A stretch of DNA of 64,000 nucleotides from Lachnospiraceae bacterium (GCA_017624855.1 JAGAMF010000004.1:1-64000); one strand, 5' to 3'; positions 1-8,934 are shown, numbered from the stretch's first letter. The notes: generated by a model from the sequence alone, not told the origin. A program made the numbers and translations.

Positions 1-47
1 ACTGAAATTTCATGAATTATCGCTTGCCTTAAACTTGCTGACACAAA

Positions 48-509
48 TCATTTAGTTTCCAATCCACTCAAATAGAATTGATATAACAAATACACCAGAG
101 AAAATATACCAATTAACAAATACGCCACATTTTCTTTTAAAGATACTAGATACAATGAGAATACAACAAAGCCAATAACCTTGATTACCGCTTTAATTTT
201 TCGATTTTCAATCTTATCAATTTTACAACAGATAAAACGTACTCCAATAACCATAGGGGAAAATAAGATTGCAATCAAAATTAATATAATATTTTGCTTA
301 TTAAAAATAAGCTTTGATAACTGTTTTTTCTCATTATCCTTGATGTCCAAATACTGGTATAGCAATATAAGAGAGGCTTGGTCAGGAACACTTTTTCCCA
401 ATTCCCATTTCGAAATTGTCTGTCGCGTAACAAAGACAACATCAGCCAGTTGTTGTTGGGTTAAGCCCTTTTCAATTCTGGCTGATTTAATCAAATCTGA
501 TATTTCCAT
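48..509 (-). CDS. XRE-family transcriptional regulator with C-terminal membrane segments
   Basis: The 153-residue product starts with a helix-turn-helix of the XRE/Cro type at about residues 5-60, with the usual LTQQQLA and TRQTISKWE signatures. About three hydrophobic segments follow, near residues 70-92, 105-121 and 128-147, so this would be a DNA-binding protein tethered to the membrane. The start is supported by GGAG seven bases upstream. It lies 16 bases downstream of a small membrane protein gene on the same strand, so the two are probably co-transcribed. Membrane-anchored XRE proteins often control a neighbouring membrane or exporter gene; the target here is unknown. Confidence 0.85.
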   Translation of the reverse strand: MEISDLIKSARIEKGLTQQQLADVVFVTRQTISKWELGKSVPDQASLILLYQYLDIKDNEKKQLSKLIFNKQNIILILIAILFSPMVIGVRFICCKIDKIENRKIKAVIKVIGFVVFSLYLVSLKENVAYLLIGIFSLVYLLYQFYLSGLETK

Positions 510-525
510 AGTTGTACTCCATTTA

Positions 526-807
526 TTATCTGTTTTTAATAGTGTCGCATAATGTTATTGCTAAACAAGCAACTATTGCAAGAAAACTCATCTGATGTTT
601 AATAACAACGCAAAATAGGCTAATTGCCAATAACATACCGATAAAAGCAATCATACTATACTTGTATATCCTAGGATGTTTTTGGGATAATGCATTCGAT
701 ATTTTTACAATTACTGCTATCATAGGAATAATTAATACCCCCATAACACCAAATAAAATTCCAGTTGCAACAACACTCATTTTGTTTTTCTTTAATTCCT
801 TCAACAT
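526..807 (-). CDS. small multi-pass membrane protein, unknown function
   Basis: The product has 93 residues with three likely membrane helices, near residues 12-35, 50-68 and 72-88, and a short charged start. GGAGG lies eight bases upstream of the ATG. It is the first gene of a two-gene unit with the membrane-linked XRE regulator downstream, so it may be the partner or target of that regulator. I do not recognise a named family. Confidence 0.7.
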   Translation of the reverse strand: MLKELKKNKMSVVATGILFGVMGVLIIPMIAVIVKISNALSQKHPRIYKYSMIAFIGMLLAISLFCVVIKHQMSFLAIVACLAITLCDTIKNR

Positions 808-1006
808 AAAAAGAACCTCCTTTGTTTTTGATACCTTGATATTAAAATAGAATTCTTTTTATGTCACGCAACGCTTGTGAAAACAGGCGCAACGGTAACG
901 ATTTTCATTCTGGTCATCGAAAGCAAAATTCAAATTTTCCTAACTGTTAAACAACTTCAATTTCACGCTACCTCCATTATATCCCCATCCCCCCTTCTAC
1001 ACAATA

Positions 1007-1037
1007 AAAAAAGCCCCGATAAAAATCGAGGCTTTTG
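1007..1037 (-). terminator. intrinsic terminator after rpsI
   Basis: A 12-base inverted repeat (AAAAGCCCCGAT paired with ATCGAGGCTTTT, one wobble) lies just past the rpsI stop codon. On the minus strand it is followed by a run of T. It ends the rplM-rpsI transcript. Confidence 0.85.
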
Positions 1038-1054
1038 AAATAATTCTCTTTTGA

Positions 1055-1456
1055 TTAACGCTTTGAGAACTGAGGTGCACGACGAGCTGCTTTGAGACCG
1101 TATTTCTTTCTTTCTTTCATACGAGGATCTCTTGTTAAGAAACCGGCTTTCTTAAGTGCAGGTCTGTTGTCTGCATCTGCTTTGCAAAGTGCTCTTGCAA
1201 GACCATGTCTGATAGCACCGGCCTGACCTGTTGTACCGCCACCGTGTACAGATACGATAACATCATACTTCTCTGTAGCTTCTAATAAAGCAAGGGGCTG
1301 ACGAACAACTACCTTTAAGGTCTCTAAACCGAAGTAATCGTTGATGTCTCTTTTATTAATTGTGATATTTCCTTTACCAGGCATAAGGTATACTCTGGCA
1401 ATTGAACTTTTTCTTCTTCCTGTTCCGTAGAACTTTTCTGTTGCTTTCTTAGCCAT
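1055..1456 (-). CDS. rpsI: 30S ribosomal protein S9
   Basis: The 133-residue protein has the S9 start ([14 protein letters not shown]) and the conserved basic tail ending in PQFSKR, which reaches the ribosomal P site. The length is normal for the family. An AGGAGG site precedes the ATG. It is the second gene of the standard rplM-rpsI pair, 32 bases after rplM, and is followed by a terminator. Confidence 0.97.
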   Translation of the reverse strand: MAKKATEKFYGTGRRKSSIARVYLMPGKGNITINKRDINDYFGLETLKVVVRQPLALLEATEKYDVIVSVHGGGTTGQAGAIRHGLARALCKADADNRPALKKAGFLTRDPRMKERKKYGLKAARRAPQFSKR

Positions 1457-1488
1457 TTTTCAATTTCCTCCTTCTTGGTTCCTTCAGA

Positions 1489-1917
1489 CTAGAATGTCAA
1501 TACTTCAGGCTTCTGAGCTGCATGCTTGTGCTCGGGTCCTGCATAAACAAAAAGTTTCTTGTACATTTCTCTTCCTAAAGGTCCTTTGGGAAGCATGCCT
1601 TTAACTGCATGTTCGATTACTTCTTCAGGATGCTTAGCAAGCTTTTCCTTTAAAGTAACTAACTTGTCACCACCAACATAGTCAGAGTGTGAGAAGTATG
1701 TCTTCTGGTTCATCTTCTTACCTGTAACTACAATCTTCTCAGCGTTGATAATGATTACATAGTCACCTGTATCAATATGAGGTGTAAACTGGGGTTTGTT
1801 CTTACCTCTTAAAACTTTAGCTACTTCTGAAGCTAAACGTCCTAATGTGCATCCTTCTGCATCAACTACATACCACTTTCTTTCAATGGTAGCAGGATTT
1901 GCCATATAAGATTTCAT
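1489..1917 (-). CDS. rplM: 50S ribosomal protein L13
   Basis: The 142-residue protein matches L13 along its length: the early [16 protein letters not shown] segment, the central [11 protein letters not shown] and the [10 protein letters not shown] segment. L13 binds 23S rRNA early in 50S assembly and in Firmicutes represses its own transcript. It is the first gene of the rplM-rpsI unit, with GGAGG upstream of the ATG and a structured leader and strong promoter ahead of it. Confidence 0.97.
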   Translation of the reverse strand: MKSYMANPATIERKWYVVDAEGCTLGRLASEVAKVLRGKNKPQFTPHIDTGDYVIIINAEKIVVTGKKMNQKTYFSHSDYVGGDKLVTLKEKLAKHPEEVIEHAVKGMLPKGPLGREMYKKLFVYAGPEHKHAAQKPEVLTF

Positions 1918-2059
1918 GATCTTACCTCCATCAAAATGTTCATTTCAAATTTCAACTGTTCTGCCGATACTTAAGCCTGCGGATGTCCGGGCCACACGCT
2001 CCGAATCAGCTATGTTAATTTTCATGCATATGTCCCGGGGCTACGGTCCATGCGCATGC
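1918..2059 (-). promoter_or_regulatory. candidate L13 leader of the rplM-rpsI mRNA
   Basis: About 140 bases separate the rplM promoter from its start codon. A ten-base-pair stem with one mismatch forms between 2049-2058 and 2023-2032 at the very start of the transcript. A GC-rich stretch with further complementary segments (around 1975-2005) follows. L13 leaders are established autoregulatory elements in Firmicutes. The location fits, but I matched it by position and fold, not by a covariance model. Confidence 0.6.
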
Positions 2060-2065
2060 TAAATT

Positions 2066-2094
2066 ATTATAGTATAGGAAATTCTTGGTGTCAA
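2066..2094 (-). promoter_or_regulatory. sigma-A promoter of rplM-rpsI
   Basis: On the minus strand a perfect TTGACA (2089-2094) is separated by 17 bases from a perfect TATAAT (2066-2071). This is a full-consensus vegetative promoter, as expected for ribosomal protein genes. Confidence 0.92.
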
Positions 2095-2176
2095 TTGGTT
2101 TTTTATAAAATTTTGTAATGTTTTTTAATTGTCGAAATATGTCGATGAGTTATGTCTTTTTTCCGGCATATTTCCT

Positions 2177-2185
2177 TGCTATAAT
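2177..2185 (+). promoter_or_regulatory. extended -10 promoter of the toxin-like locus
   Basis: TTGCTATAAT gives a TGn motif directly before a consensus TATAAT (2180-2185). No good -35 box is seen, which is typical for extended -10 promoters. A perfect nine-base-pair hairpin (2189-2197 with 2203-2211) begins at about the expected transcript start. Confidence 0.65.
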
Positions 2186-2233
2186 AAAGCCGACAGCTCT
2201 ATGCTGTCGGCAATCGTGTTACAGGGTGGTTGG

Positions 2234-2258
2234 CCTCCTATTCTTAATAGAATGGAGG
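2234..2258 (+). promoter_or_regulatory. hairpin that hides the toxin ribosome binding site
   Basis: CCTCCTATTCT at 2234-2244 can pair, with one bulged base, with AGAATGGAGG at 2249-2258. The right arm contains the GGAGG that lies eight bases before the toxin ATG. The ribosome binding site is therefore masked in the folded mRNA, a common control in type I toxin messages. Confidence 0.65.
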
Positions 2259-2266
2259 TGGTGCTT

Positions 2267-2356
2267 ATGAAAAATCATTTTGATTTTAAAGATTTTATGA
2301 CCTTTGGTCTTTTTCTTTTAGCACTGCTTACATTTGTTTTTACATTTTGTAAGTAA
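2267..2356 (+). CDS. candidate type I (holin-like) toxin peptide, 29 residues
   Basis: The peptide MKNHFDFKDFMTFGLFLLAL and its tail form one charged start and one hydrophobic helix ending in CK. This resembles the short putative holin-like toxins annotated widely in Firmicutes. An in-frame ATG 15 bases upstream (2252) is less likely because the GGAGG lies inside that extension. The gene has its own promoter, a start-masking hairpin and a perfect terminator, and stands alone between two minus-strand genes. An antisense antitoxin RNA is expected but I could not place its promoter. Family membership is inferred from size and shape. Confidence 0.6.
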   Translation: MKNHFDFKDFMTFGLFLLALLTFVFTFCK

Positions 2357-2370
2357 AGCTACATAACGCA

Positions 2371-2413
2371 GAAAAACCTTCCCTGTACTTTGACCGGTGC
2401 GGGAAGGTTTTTC
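2371..2413. terminator. bidirectional terminator after the toxin-like gene
   Basis: A perfect 13-base inverted repeat (GAAAAACCTTCCC with GGGAAGGTTTTTC) has T runs on both strands. It can end the plus-strand toxin message and the leftward truA transcript. Confidence 0.85.
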
Positions 2414-2496
2414 TCAATATACGGCCAACCACTCTGTGGCGATTGCCTTTTTATAATTGTATTATAACAAAGATTCAAAACATTACAAGTAAAATT

Positions 2497-3237
2497 TTAC
2501 TCCTTTATCTCTATCCTACACAGCCTCAGCCCTTCCGGTGGCAATGTAGGTCCTGCTACGGTTCTATCGCACTGCTCAAACATCCAAGCCACCTTAGAAG
2601 GCTCAAATTTGCCCATTCCGGCCTCTAAAAGGGTTCCGGCTATTATTCGTACCATGTTATAAAGAAAACCGCTTCCTGACACTCTTATGACGATTTCACG
2701 CCCTGTCTGCTCTACATCTACGGCATATACGGTGCGCACCGTAGTCTCTGCCTGAGTATGCACGCTGCAAAAACTCTTAAAATCATGTTCGCCCACAATG
2801 TACTTTGCCGCCTCACGCATCAGCTCCACATCCGGCATATGATAGGTATAGTAAGCATACCTGCTATTGATGGGCATGGGGAATTCCCCGCTATCAATAT
2901 GGTACTCATAGGTTTTTACGCTGTCACATTTTCTCGGATGAAAATCCGCTGCCACTTCTTCGGACTTCTGCACTTTTACATCCGAAGGTAACTTGCAGTT
3001 CAGCGCATAGGCAAACTTTTCTGCGGGGATATTACTCTCTGTATCAAACACGGCAAGATTTCCCAGAGCATGCACTCCCGCATCGGTTCTGCTGGCTCCG
3101 ATCACCTGCACCTCTGCCCCCAGAAGTTCCGATAAGCATGTATTCAATTCACCTTCTACGGTTCTCACACCGGGCTGCACCTGCCAGCCGTGAAAATCCG
3201 TGCCGTCGTAAGCGACGGTCAGCATAATTCTTCTCAT
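2497..3237 (-). CDS. truA: tRNA pseudouridine(38-40) synthase TruA
   Basis: The 246-residue enzyme converts uridines 38-40 of tRNA anticodon arms to pseudouridine. The catalytic aspartate is D52 in the ASRTDAGVHAL motif, and the length is typical. The ATG lies two bases beyond the ecfT stop codon, so the genes are translationally linked. The order ecfA1-ecfA2-ecfT-truA next to rplM-rpsI is the standard Firmicute arrangement. Confidence 0.96.
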   Translation of the reverse strand: MRRIMLTVAYDGTDFHGWQVQPGVRTVEGELNTCLSELLGAEVQVIGASRTDAGVHALGNLAVFDTESNIPAEKFAYALNCKLPSDVKVQKSEEVAADFHPRKCDSVKTYEYHIDSGEFPMPINSRYAYYTYHMPDVELMREAAKYIVGEHDFKSFCSVHTQAETTVRTVYAVDVEQTGREIVIRVSGSGFLYNMVRIIAGTLLEAGMGKFEPSKVAWMFEQCDRTVAGPTLPPEGLRLCRIEIKE

Positions 3238-3238
3238 C

Positions 3239-4075
3239 CTACGCCACCAGTCCTAATATTTTAAGAAGAGACCCTTCCGTAAAAATACCTACCGCGATCA
3301 AGGCAACGATATACAGTAACAATACCACATAGGCAACAACATCACGCTTTTTGTATGTCAACGGCTTCATTTTGGTTCGACCGTCACCGCCGCGATAGCA
3401 TCTTGCCTCCATGGCAAGAGCCAAATCATTGGCACGGCGAAATGCCGAAATTAACAACGGTACCAACAAAGGCACCAGCGCCTTTACTTTTTTAAACAGA
3501 TTTTTACTTTCAAACTCTGCGCCTCTGGCAATCTGCGCCTTCATGATTTTATCCGTTTCTTCCATGAGAATCGGTATAAAACGCAAAGCGATGGACATCA
3601 TCATTGCCACTTCATGTACCGGCACCTTAAAAATCTTTAAAGGACTCAGTAAACTCTCAATACCGTCCGTCAGCTGATTGGGCGTGGTGGTAAGAGTCAT
3701 CAACGATGAACCGATAATCAAAAGGGTCAATCGAATCATCATATAAACAGCCGTCTCAATTCCCTGCTTGGTAAGCTTCAAAAATCCCCACTGCCAGAGT
3801 ATATCTCCCTTGGTTAAAAACAGGTTATAAAACACTGTAATCAACAACAGCAGAAAAATAGCCTTCATGCCTCGCACCATAAATTTAAAAGGCACCTTAG
3901 ACATTTTTATCGTACCAAACAAAAACAATGCCGCAAGACCATACCCTATTAAGTTGTTAAACATAAACAGCGATATCATAAAAAATACCGTGCCCACCAG
4001 CTTGACTCTGGGGTCTAAGCGGTGTATTACGGAATCTTCCTGATAATACTGTCCCAAAGTAATATCTCTAAGCAT
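3239..4075 (-). CDS. ecfT: ECF transporter transmembrane subunit EcfT
   Basis: The 278-residue membrane protein belongs to the CbiQ/EcfT family. It has several membrane helices and the two cytoplasmic coupling motifs, ARGAEF near residue 185 and MEARCY near residue 222, which contact the ATPases. It is the shared scaffold to which different substrate-binding S components dock for vitamin and metal uptake. It follows ecfA2 after 63 bases. No S component gene is in the window, as expected for a group II ECF module. Confidence 0.95.
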   Translation of the reverse strand: MLRDITLGQYYQEDSVIHRLDPRVKLVGTVFFMISLFMFNNLIGYGLAALFLFGTIKMSKVPFKFMVRGMKAIFLLLLITVFYNLFLTKGDILWQWGFLKLTKQGIETAVYMMIRLTLLIIGSSLMTLTTTPNQLTDGIESLLSPLKIFKVPVHEVAMMMSIALRFIPILMEETDKIMKAQIARGAEFESKNLFKKVKALVPLLVPLLISAFRRANDLALAMEARCYRGGDGRTKMKPLTYKKRDVVAYVVLLLYIVALIAVGIFTEGSLLKILGLVA

Positions 4076-4138
4076 TTTATCTCCTAAGTACAGTCACACA
4101 CCAAACATGCGACCGGTTACGAAATGCATCTTTTATCT

Positions 4139-4999
4139 CTAAATATGTCCCCGGCTCTTCATTGCCGCAAGAATAGACGCCTTGGCTTCTTCCAAGGTGG
4201 TTGCCCCTGTATCCACAGCCATGCCCTTGGCTGCCAACTCATGCATGATATAAGTCACTTCCGGAGCCGCAAGGCCGATTTCTTCCAGTTCTTTATAATG
4301 GGCAAACACTTCCTTCGGCGTACCGTCAAGGAATACCTTGCCCTTATTCATAACAATAATGCGTTCCACATATTTTGCCACATCTTCCATGCTGTGGGAC
4401 ACTAAAATTACCGTCATATCCTTCTTTTGGTGCAAAGCACTGATGCAGTCAAGAATCTCATCCCGCCCTTTCGGGTCTAAGCCCGCCGTAGGCTCGTCAA
4501 GAATCAACACTTTAGGCTGCATGGCAAGAACACCCGCAATTGCCACGCGGCGCTTCTGTCCGCCGGACAAATCAAAAGGCGACTGATAAAAGACTTCGTC
4601 TTCCAAGCCAACCAGTTTTAACGCATCATATGCGCGAAGCTCCGCTTCTTTTTTATCCAGTCCCAAATTCTTGGGGCCGAAACATACATCCGCAAAAACC
4701 GTTGTTTCAAACAGCTGATGCTCCGGATACTGAAACACCAGACCCACGGAAGAACGAAGCTTGCGTCTGTCGTAATCTTTCTCAAAAATATCTTCCCCGT
4801 CCAGATACACCGTGCCGCTTTTGGGCGTAAGCAATGCATCCAGATGCTGAATCAATGTAGTTTTACCGGAACCGGTATGACCGATTAAACCCAGAAACTG
4901 CCCGTCGGGAATTACCAGATTAATATCATCCAAAGCAAGCGTATTCAATTTGGTATCGGTTCCGTATTCGTGAACCAAATGATGTACTATAATCGGCAT
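4139..4999 (-). CDS. ecfA2: ECF transporter ATP-binding subunit EcfA2
   Basis: The 286-residue ABC ATPase has Walker [10 protein letters not shown] (40-48), Q-loop glutamine 90, the LSGGQ signature (144-148) and Walker B ending in DE at 168-169. Its C-terminal extension is typical of EcfA. Its start overlaps the end of ecfA1 by 13 bases, which supports coupled synthesis of the EcfA1-EcfA2 heterodimer. Confidence 0.95.
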   Translation of the reverse strand: MPIIVHHLVHEYGTDTKLNTLALDDINLVIPDGQFLGLIGHTGSGKTTLIQHLDALLTPKSGTVYLDGEDIFEKDYDRRKLRSSVGLVFQYPEHQLFETTVFADVCFGPKNLGLDKKEAELRAYDALKLVGLEDEVFYQSPFDLSGGQKRRVAIAGVLAMQPKVLILDEPTAGLDPKGRDEILDCISALHQKKDMTVILVSHSMEDVAKYVERIIVMNKGKVFLDGTPKEVFAHYKELEEIGLAAPEVTYIMHELAAKGMAVDTGATTLEEAKASILAAMKSRGHI

Positions 5000-5835
5000 A
5001 AGGCCTCTACCAATCCTTCCTTGGATAAAATACCGTCTTCCAAAGGCAAACCTGCCTTCTTCAATTCATATGCTAAAAGAGTTGCCTGGGGAACATCCAA
5101 GCGAAGCTCTTTTAACTGTTCCACCTGAGAAAATACCTGCTGCGGTGTTCCCTGCATCACAATTCTTCCTGCGTCCATAACAAATACCCGATCCGAATAG
5201 ATAGCTTCCTCCATGTAATGGGTAATCAGAATCACCGTTACCTTCTCCACATCATTCAAAGCCCTCACCGCACGAATTACTTCCTTGCGGCCTTTCGGGT
5301 CCAACATAGCCGTAGGCTCGTCCAAAATAATGCATTTGGGATGCATGGCTATCACTCCGGCAATGGATACTCTCTGCTTCTGTCCGCCGGATAATTTGTT
5401 GGGTGAGTGCTTGCGATATTCATACATACCTACCGCTTTCAGACTCTCTTCCACCCGTTCCCAGATTTCTTTGGTGGGCACACCCATGTTCTCAGGGCCA
5501 AATCCAACATCTTCTTCCACTACCTGACCGATAATCTGGTTATCCGGATTCTGAAACACCATGCCCGCACTTTGACGGATATCCCAGAGGTACTCATCCT
5601 CCGCAGTATCCTTGCCGTCCACCCACACGGTACCTTCCGTAGGATAAAGAATGGCATTCAAGTGTTTCGCCAAGGTGGACTTGCCGGAACCGTTATGGCC
5701 AAGAATCGTAATGAATTCCCCCTGGCGAATGTTAAGATTCACATCATCCACAGCCTTGGTAATTCCTTCCACATTGCCTTCTTCGTCCCGGCGAATATAT
5801 TCAAATGTCAAGTCTTTGGTTTTTATCATTGACAT
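4987..5835 (-). CDS. ecfA1: ECF transporter ATP-binding subunit EcfA1
   Basis: The 282-residue ABC ATPase has Walker [10 protein letters not shown] (46-54), LSGGQ (148-152) and a Walker B glutamate at 173. The start at 5835 ([13 protein letters not shown]) is chosen because AGGAG lies seven bases upstream; a longer in-frame start at 5895 has no such site. It heads the leftward string ecfA1-ecfA2-ecfT-truA. In many Firmicutes this gene directly follows rplQ; here two unrelated genes intervene. Confidence 0.95.
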   Translation of the reverse strand: MSMIKTKDLTFEYIRRDEEGNVEGITKAVDDVNLNIRQGEFITILGHNGSGKSTLAKHLNAILYPTEGTVWVDGKDTAEDEYLWDIRQSAGMVFQNPDNQIIGQVVEEDVGFGPENMGVPTKEIWERVEESLKAVGMYEYRKHSPNKLSGGQKQRVSIAGVIAMHPKCIILDEPTAMLDPKGRKEVIRAVRALNDVEKVTVILITHYMEEAIYSDRVFVMDAGRIVMQGTPQQVFSQVEQLKELRLDVPQATLLAYELKKAGLPLEDGILSKEGLVEALCRL

Positions 5836-5985
5836 TGATAAGCTCCTTTTATGTTTCATAAGCTTTTGATTTGCATGAATTCTATTTTTCTTCACGCTGT
5901 TTTTATCTTACCAGCGATTTGGTCTTGTCTTTATTCTCTCCCAAAACCTCTCTTATTCTAACTGATTTTATAAATAAAAACAAGC

Positions 5986-6027
5986 ACACCGCCGCAAATG
6001 CAAACTCGCCGTTTACCATGGCGGCAC
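5986..6027 (-). terminator. possible terminator after the TraX-like gene
   Basis: An eight-base inverted repeat (left arm 5986-5993, right arm 6020-6027) has a long loop and a T-rich tract after it on the minus strand. It begins three bases past the TraX-like stop codon. The long loop makes it a weak candidate. Confidence 0.35.
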
Positions 6028-6029
6028 TT

Positions 6030-6869
6030 TTATATAATACCGATTCGCAACAGCCCCAAACATAAGACAATAACGGCCAAAACAATCAGATGCACCGGAT
6101 AAAAGAGGTAGAAAAACCACTTGCCGTTCCACCCTTTTTTACCATGATAAAAGAACATAAGAGGCAGTCCTATAAATGCCCAGACTTCACCCGGGCTGAA
6201 AAGGCAAAGAAACGCCGTACCGGCCCCCAACACAATCGGCGGCCAGTATGTGGTTTTTGTCTCCGCAATTCTTCGCACATAGTACATCAACACAATCGTT
6301 AAAACGCCGAAGCCGGAATAATCCGTAGAAAGCACCTCTGCCACCAGCACAAAGCCAATGGTGCACAGAAGCGTCATTACATTGTGCTTCATAAGGCTCC
6401 AATCTGTCTTTGCCGCCATTTTATCCAATACCCATATTGCAAGCAAACCGATTAGCAGAGTGTAAAAAACATTTTGATGCCAGAGATAGATTATCTTGCC
6501 ATACAATGCAATATCAAAGGGCAACTCCGAAAGCAAAGCACAGATGCCTAGACGAATGGCATATTTCTTCCTGTCACGGGTTTTAAAAAATCCTTCCACA
6601 ATAAAAAAGCAGTAGATCGGAAAACTCACGCGGCCGATATGACGCATCCACTCATAGATATTCTTAATAAAATTATATGTCACCATGATATTGTCGGCCT
6701 GTATCCACTTACCGATTTGCAACATAATGGGATGATTGGGATGATATAAAAGTTGCATCATCACACTTGCCGCAAAGTGATCGATAAACATACAAATCAA
6801 TGCAATTGTTTTTATAAAACTTGTGGATAATCCTTTTTGTTTTGTGTCCATAGTCTGGCCTGCTTTCAC
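6030..6869 (-). CDS. TraX-family multi-pass membrane protein
   Basis: The product has up to 279 residues from a GTG start at 6869; an ATG at 6851 giving 273 residues is equally possible, and a weak GCAGG lies before it. It has about eight hydrophobic helices and the TraX-type segments FIDHFAA near residue 33 and a GRVSFPIYCFFIVEG stretch. TraX acetylates F pilin in conjugative plasmids. The many chromosomal relatives in Clostridia have no tested role and may be other membrane acyltransferases. It sits between pilT and ecfA1, away from any conjugation gene. Confidence 0.8.
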   Translation of the reverse strand: MKAGQTMDTKQKGLSTSFIKTIALICMFIDHFAASVMMQLLYHPNHPIMLQIGKWIQADNIMVTYNFIKNIYEWMRHIGRVSFPIYCFFIVEGFFKTRDRKKYAIRLGICALLSELPFDIALYGKIIYLWHQNVFYTLLIGLLAIWVLDKMAAKTDWSLMKHNVMTLLCTIGFVLVAEVLSTDYSGFGVLTIVLMYYVRRIAETKTTYWPPIVLGAGTAFLCLFSPGEVWAFIGLPLMFFYHGKKGWNGKWFFYLFYPVHLIVLAVIVLCLGLLRIGII

Positions 6870-6970
6870 TTTTCATTTGATTTTATCAGATAAATAAAAC
6901 CGTTTTGTGTCTGTTTCGTTACATTTAGTCGGTAGATGCTTTTACCGATTTCTTTTATCAAGTATACAAA

Positions 6971-6996
6971 AAGGGCACTGCTTTCGCAATGCCCTT
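6971..6996 (-). terminator. intrinsic terminator after pilT
   Basis: AAGGGCA (6971-6977) pairs with TGCCCTT (6990-6996), extended inward after one mismatch. T-rich sequence follows on the minus strand. It lies 17 bases past the pilT stop. Confidence 0.75.
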
Positions 6997-7012
6997 CATA
7001 AAATACATATTT

Positions 7013-8062
7013 TTAATACAATAATTTCTCCAATTCAGAAGGAACAGAGGATACACGCATCGCATCTTCCTTGGTAATCTGCATTTCACGAACCAAACGA
7101 ACCAAATCACTGTTCATGGTGTGCATACCTTCACGCATACCGGACTGGATGGAGCTGGTAATCTGCACTGACTTGTTTTCACGAATCAGGTTAGAGATTG
7201 CGTAATTTGCACTTAATACTTCGGTTGCAACCACACGACCGGTTCCGTCAGCCTTGGGAATCAACTGCTGAGTAAGGATACCTCTGATAACATTTGCAAA
7301 CTGTGCACGCACCTGCTCACGACCGTCAATAGGACATGCGTCTACGATACGCTCTACTGTCTGTGCAGCACTTGTTGTATGTAAGGTAGAGAATACCAAG
7401 TGACCTGTTTCAGCTGCGGTAATCGCTGCCTGAATTGTTTCGAAGTCACGCATTTCACCTACAAGGATGATATCGGGATCTTCACGAAGTGCAGAACGAA
7501 GAGCAGTTGCAAAACTGTCAACATCTCTACCAACTTCACGCTGATGAATCATAGCTCTGTTATGAGGATAGATATATTCAATAGGATCCTCGATCGTCAT
7601 AATATGCTTTGAAGTAGTCTTGTTGATATAATCAATCATGGAAGCAAGTGTGGTTGTTTTACCACTACCGGTAGGACCTGTTACCAATACAAGACCGTTG
7701 GGAAGCTCTGCAAAGTTCTTAACGATGGGAGGTAAGCCCAACTTCTCAAAACCGGGAATACTGTCGTCAAGAAGACGAATACTTGCTGCCAGGTTATTTC
7801 TCTGATGATATACATTGGCACGAATTCTGGTACCGTCACGAAGCATACAACCAACATCAAGGTCTTCTCCGGCAGACGCTCTGTGTACCTGTTCCTGATC
7901 CAAAATAGAGAAAATCATATCTCTTGATTCTTCTGCTGAAGGTGCAGGTTCAAGAATCTGTAATGTACCGAAACGACGGATTGCCAATGCAGTACCTACT
8001 GTAATATGAATATCGGAACACTTATTCTCTTTCGCATAACGAATTAATTCTTCTAATGTCAT
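7013..8062 (-). CDS. pilT: PilT-type twitching/retraction ATPase
   Basis: The 349-residue GSPII_E family ATPase has Walker A GPTGSGKTT (129-137), Asp box TIEDPIEY (156-163), Walker B DPDIILVGE (196-204) and His box HLVFSTLHT (221-229). It also has an AIRNLIRE-like motif (AISNLIRE), which marks PilT rather than the PilB assembly ATPase. PilT hexamers power type IV pilus retraction. No other pilus gene is nearby. It has GGAGG before the ATG and its own terminator, between rplQ and a TraX-like gene. Confidence 0.93.
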   Translation of the reverse strand: MTLEELIRYAKENKCSDIHITVGTALAIRRFGTLQILEPAPSAEESRDMIFSILDQEQVHRASAGEDLDVGCMLRDGTRIRANVYHQRNNLAASIRLLDDSIPGFEKLGLPPIVKNFAELPNGLVLVTGPTGSGKTTTLASMIDYINKTTSKHIMTIEDPIEYIYPHNRAMIHQREVGRDVDSFATALRSALREDPDIILVGEMRDFETIQAAITAAETGHLVFSTLHTTSAAQTVERIVDACPIDGREQVRAQFANVIRGILTQQLIPKADGTGRVVATEVLSANYAISNLIRENKSVQITSSIQSGMREGMHTMNSDLVRLVREMQITKEDAMRVSSVPSELEKLLY

Positions 8063-8221
8063 CTTAAAATATCCTCCTCAAATTCCCTTTTGCTATACAT
8101 AAAATTTTTGATATCGGTCGAATTACACCAATACCTACCTTTTGTAGTATAACTTATTTTAGCAATAATAAAAAGTATTTTATCAGCCAAAAAATAAAAT
8201 ATAGTCAATATGCTACAAAAT

Positions 8222-8256
8222 AAAAAAGGTGAGTTGGTCAATTTGACTAACTCACC
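8222..8256 (-). terminator. terminator of the ribosomal superoperon after rplQ
   Basis: A near-perfect 14-base-pair stem (8228-8241 with 8243-8256) is followed on the minus strand by six T residues (8222-8227). It lies 16 bases past the rplQ stop and closes the S10-spc-alpha transcript, so pilT needs its own promoter. Confidence 0.9.
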
Positions 8257-8271
8257 CTTTAAAATACTTAA

Positions 8272-8808
8272 TTAAACAAGCTCGATTACTACCATCATAG
8301 CTGCGTCACCCTTACGAGGACCAACCTTGATGATTCTGGTGTAACCACCGTTACGCTCTGTATACTTAGGAGCGATTTCATCGAAAAGCTTAGCAACCAT
8401 ATCTACATTCTTTGTGTTGCGCTTCTTGCCTGCTGCTGCGGTGGGAACTTCTACAACCGGTGTTAAAACTTTTAACATCTGGCGTCTTGCATGAAGTCTT
8501 GAAGGTAAATCTTTCTTGATTTCCTTTTCTACTTCGTCATATACGGTAACTTTCTTACCATCTACAACTTCTTTTACTCTCTTGCCGTCTTTGTCTTTAC
8601 GAGCAACCTTAGCGGTAACCTTAACCATTTCAAAGTTGTCTTTTTCTTTTACGGCAAGTGCAATCATGCCTTCTGCAATCTTACGGATTTCCTTAGCCTT
8701 AGCTTCGGTTGTCACGATTTTACCATGGTATAACAATGTTGTTACCTGGTTTCTAAGTAATGCCTTTCTCTGGCTTGAAGTTCTACCTAATTTTCTGTAT
8801 GCTGCCAT
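8272..8808 (-). CDS. rplQ: 50S ribosomal protein L17 with a family-specific insertion
   Basis: The protein has 178 residues from the ATG at 8808 ([20 protein letters not shown]), the start common to L17; GGGAG lies upstream. Most bacterial L17 proteins have about 115-130 residues. The core halves ([12 protein letters not shown] and [20 protein letters not shown]) are intact, but about 50-60 extra residues, highly charged and KDGKR-rich, lie between them at roughly residues 60-125. It is the last gene of the alpha operon. Confidence 0.95.
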   Translation of the reverse strand: MAAYRKLGRTSSQRKALLRNQVTTLLYHGKIVTTEAKAKEIRKIAEGMIALAVKEKDNFEMVKVTAKVARKDKDGKRVKEVVDGKKVTVYDEVEKEIKKDLPSRLHARRQMLKVLTPVVEVPTAAAGKKRNTKNVDMVAKLFDEIAPKYTERNGGYTRIIKVGPRKGDAAMMVVIELV

Positions 8809-8934
8809 TTTAATAAATCTCCCTTCATTTTTCGTGGAACGCAACATGACGCTCTTTGGTCTTACTCATCTGCGTTTAGCATATCCATTATTGGGTTCTT
8901 GTGCGTGCCATTCGGACTTACCGCAAGTCTTCTT

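Noticed and set aside
2129-2266. An N-terminal extension of the toxin-like peptide to 75 residues
   Set aside because: It would start upstream of the promoter and run through both hairpins; the GGAGG and the family-like size favour the ATG at 2267.
5903-6085. A 60-codon frame overlapping the TraX-like gene end
   Set aside because: It overlaps the TraX-like gene on the same strand in another frame and covers a possible terminator.
8059-8241. A 60-codon frame between pilT and rplQ
   Set aside because: It lies over the rplQ terminator and pilT leader, has no good ribosome binding site and no recognisable protein.
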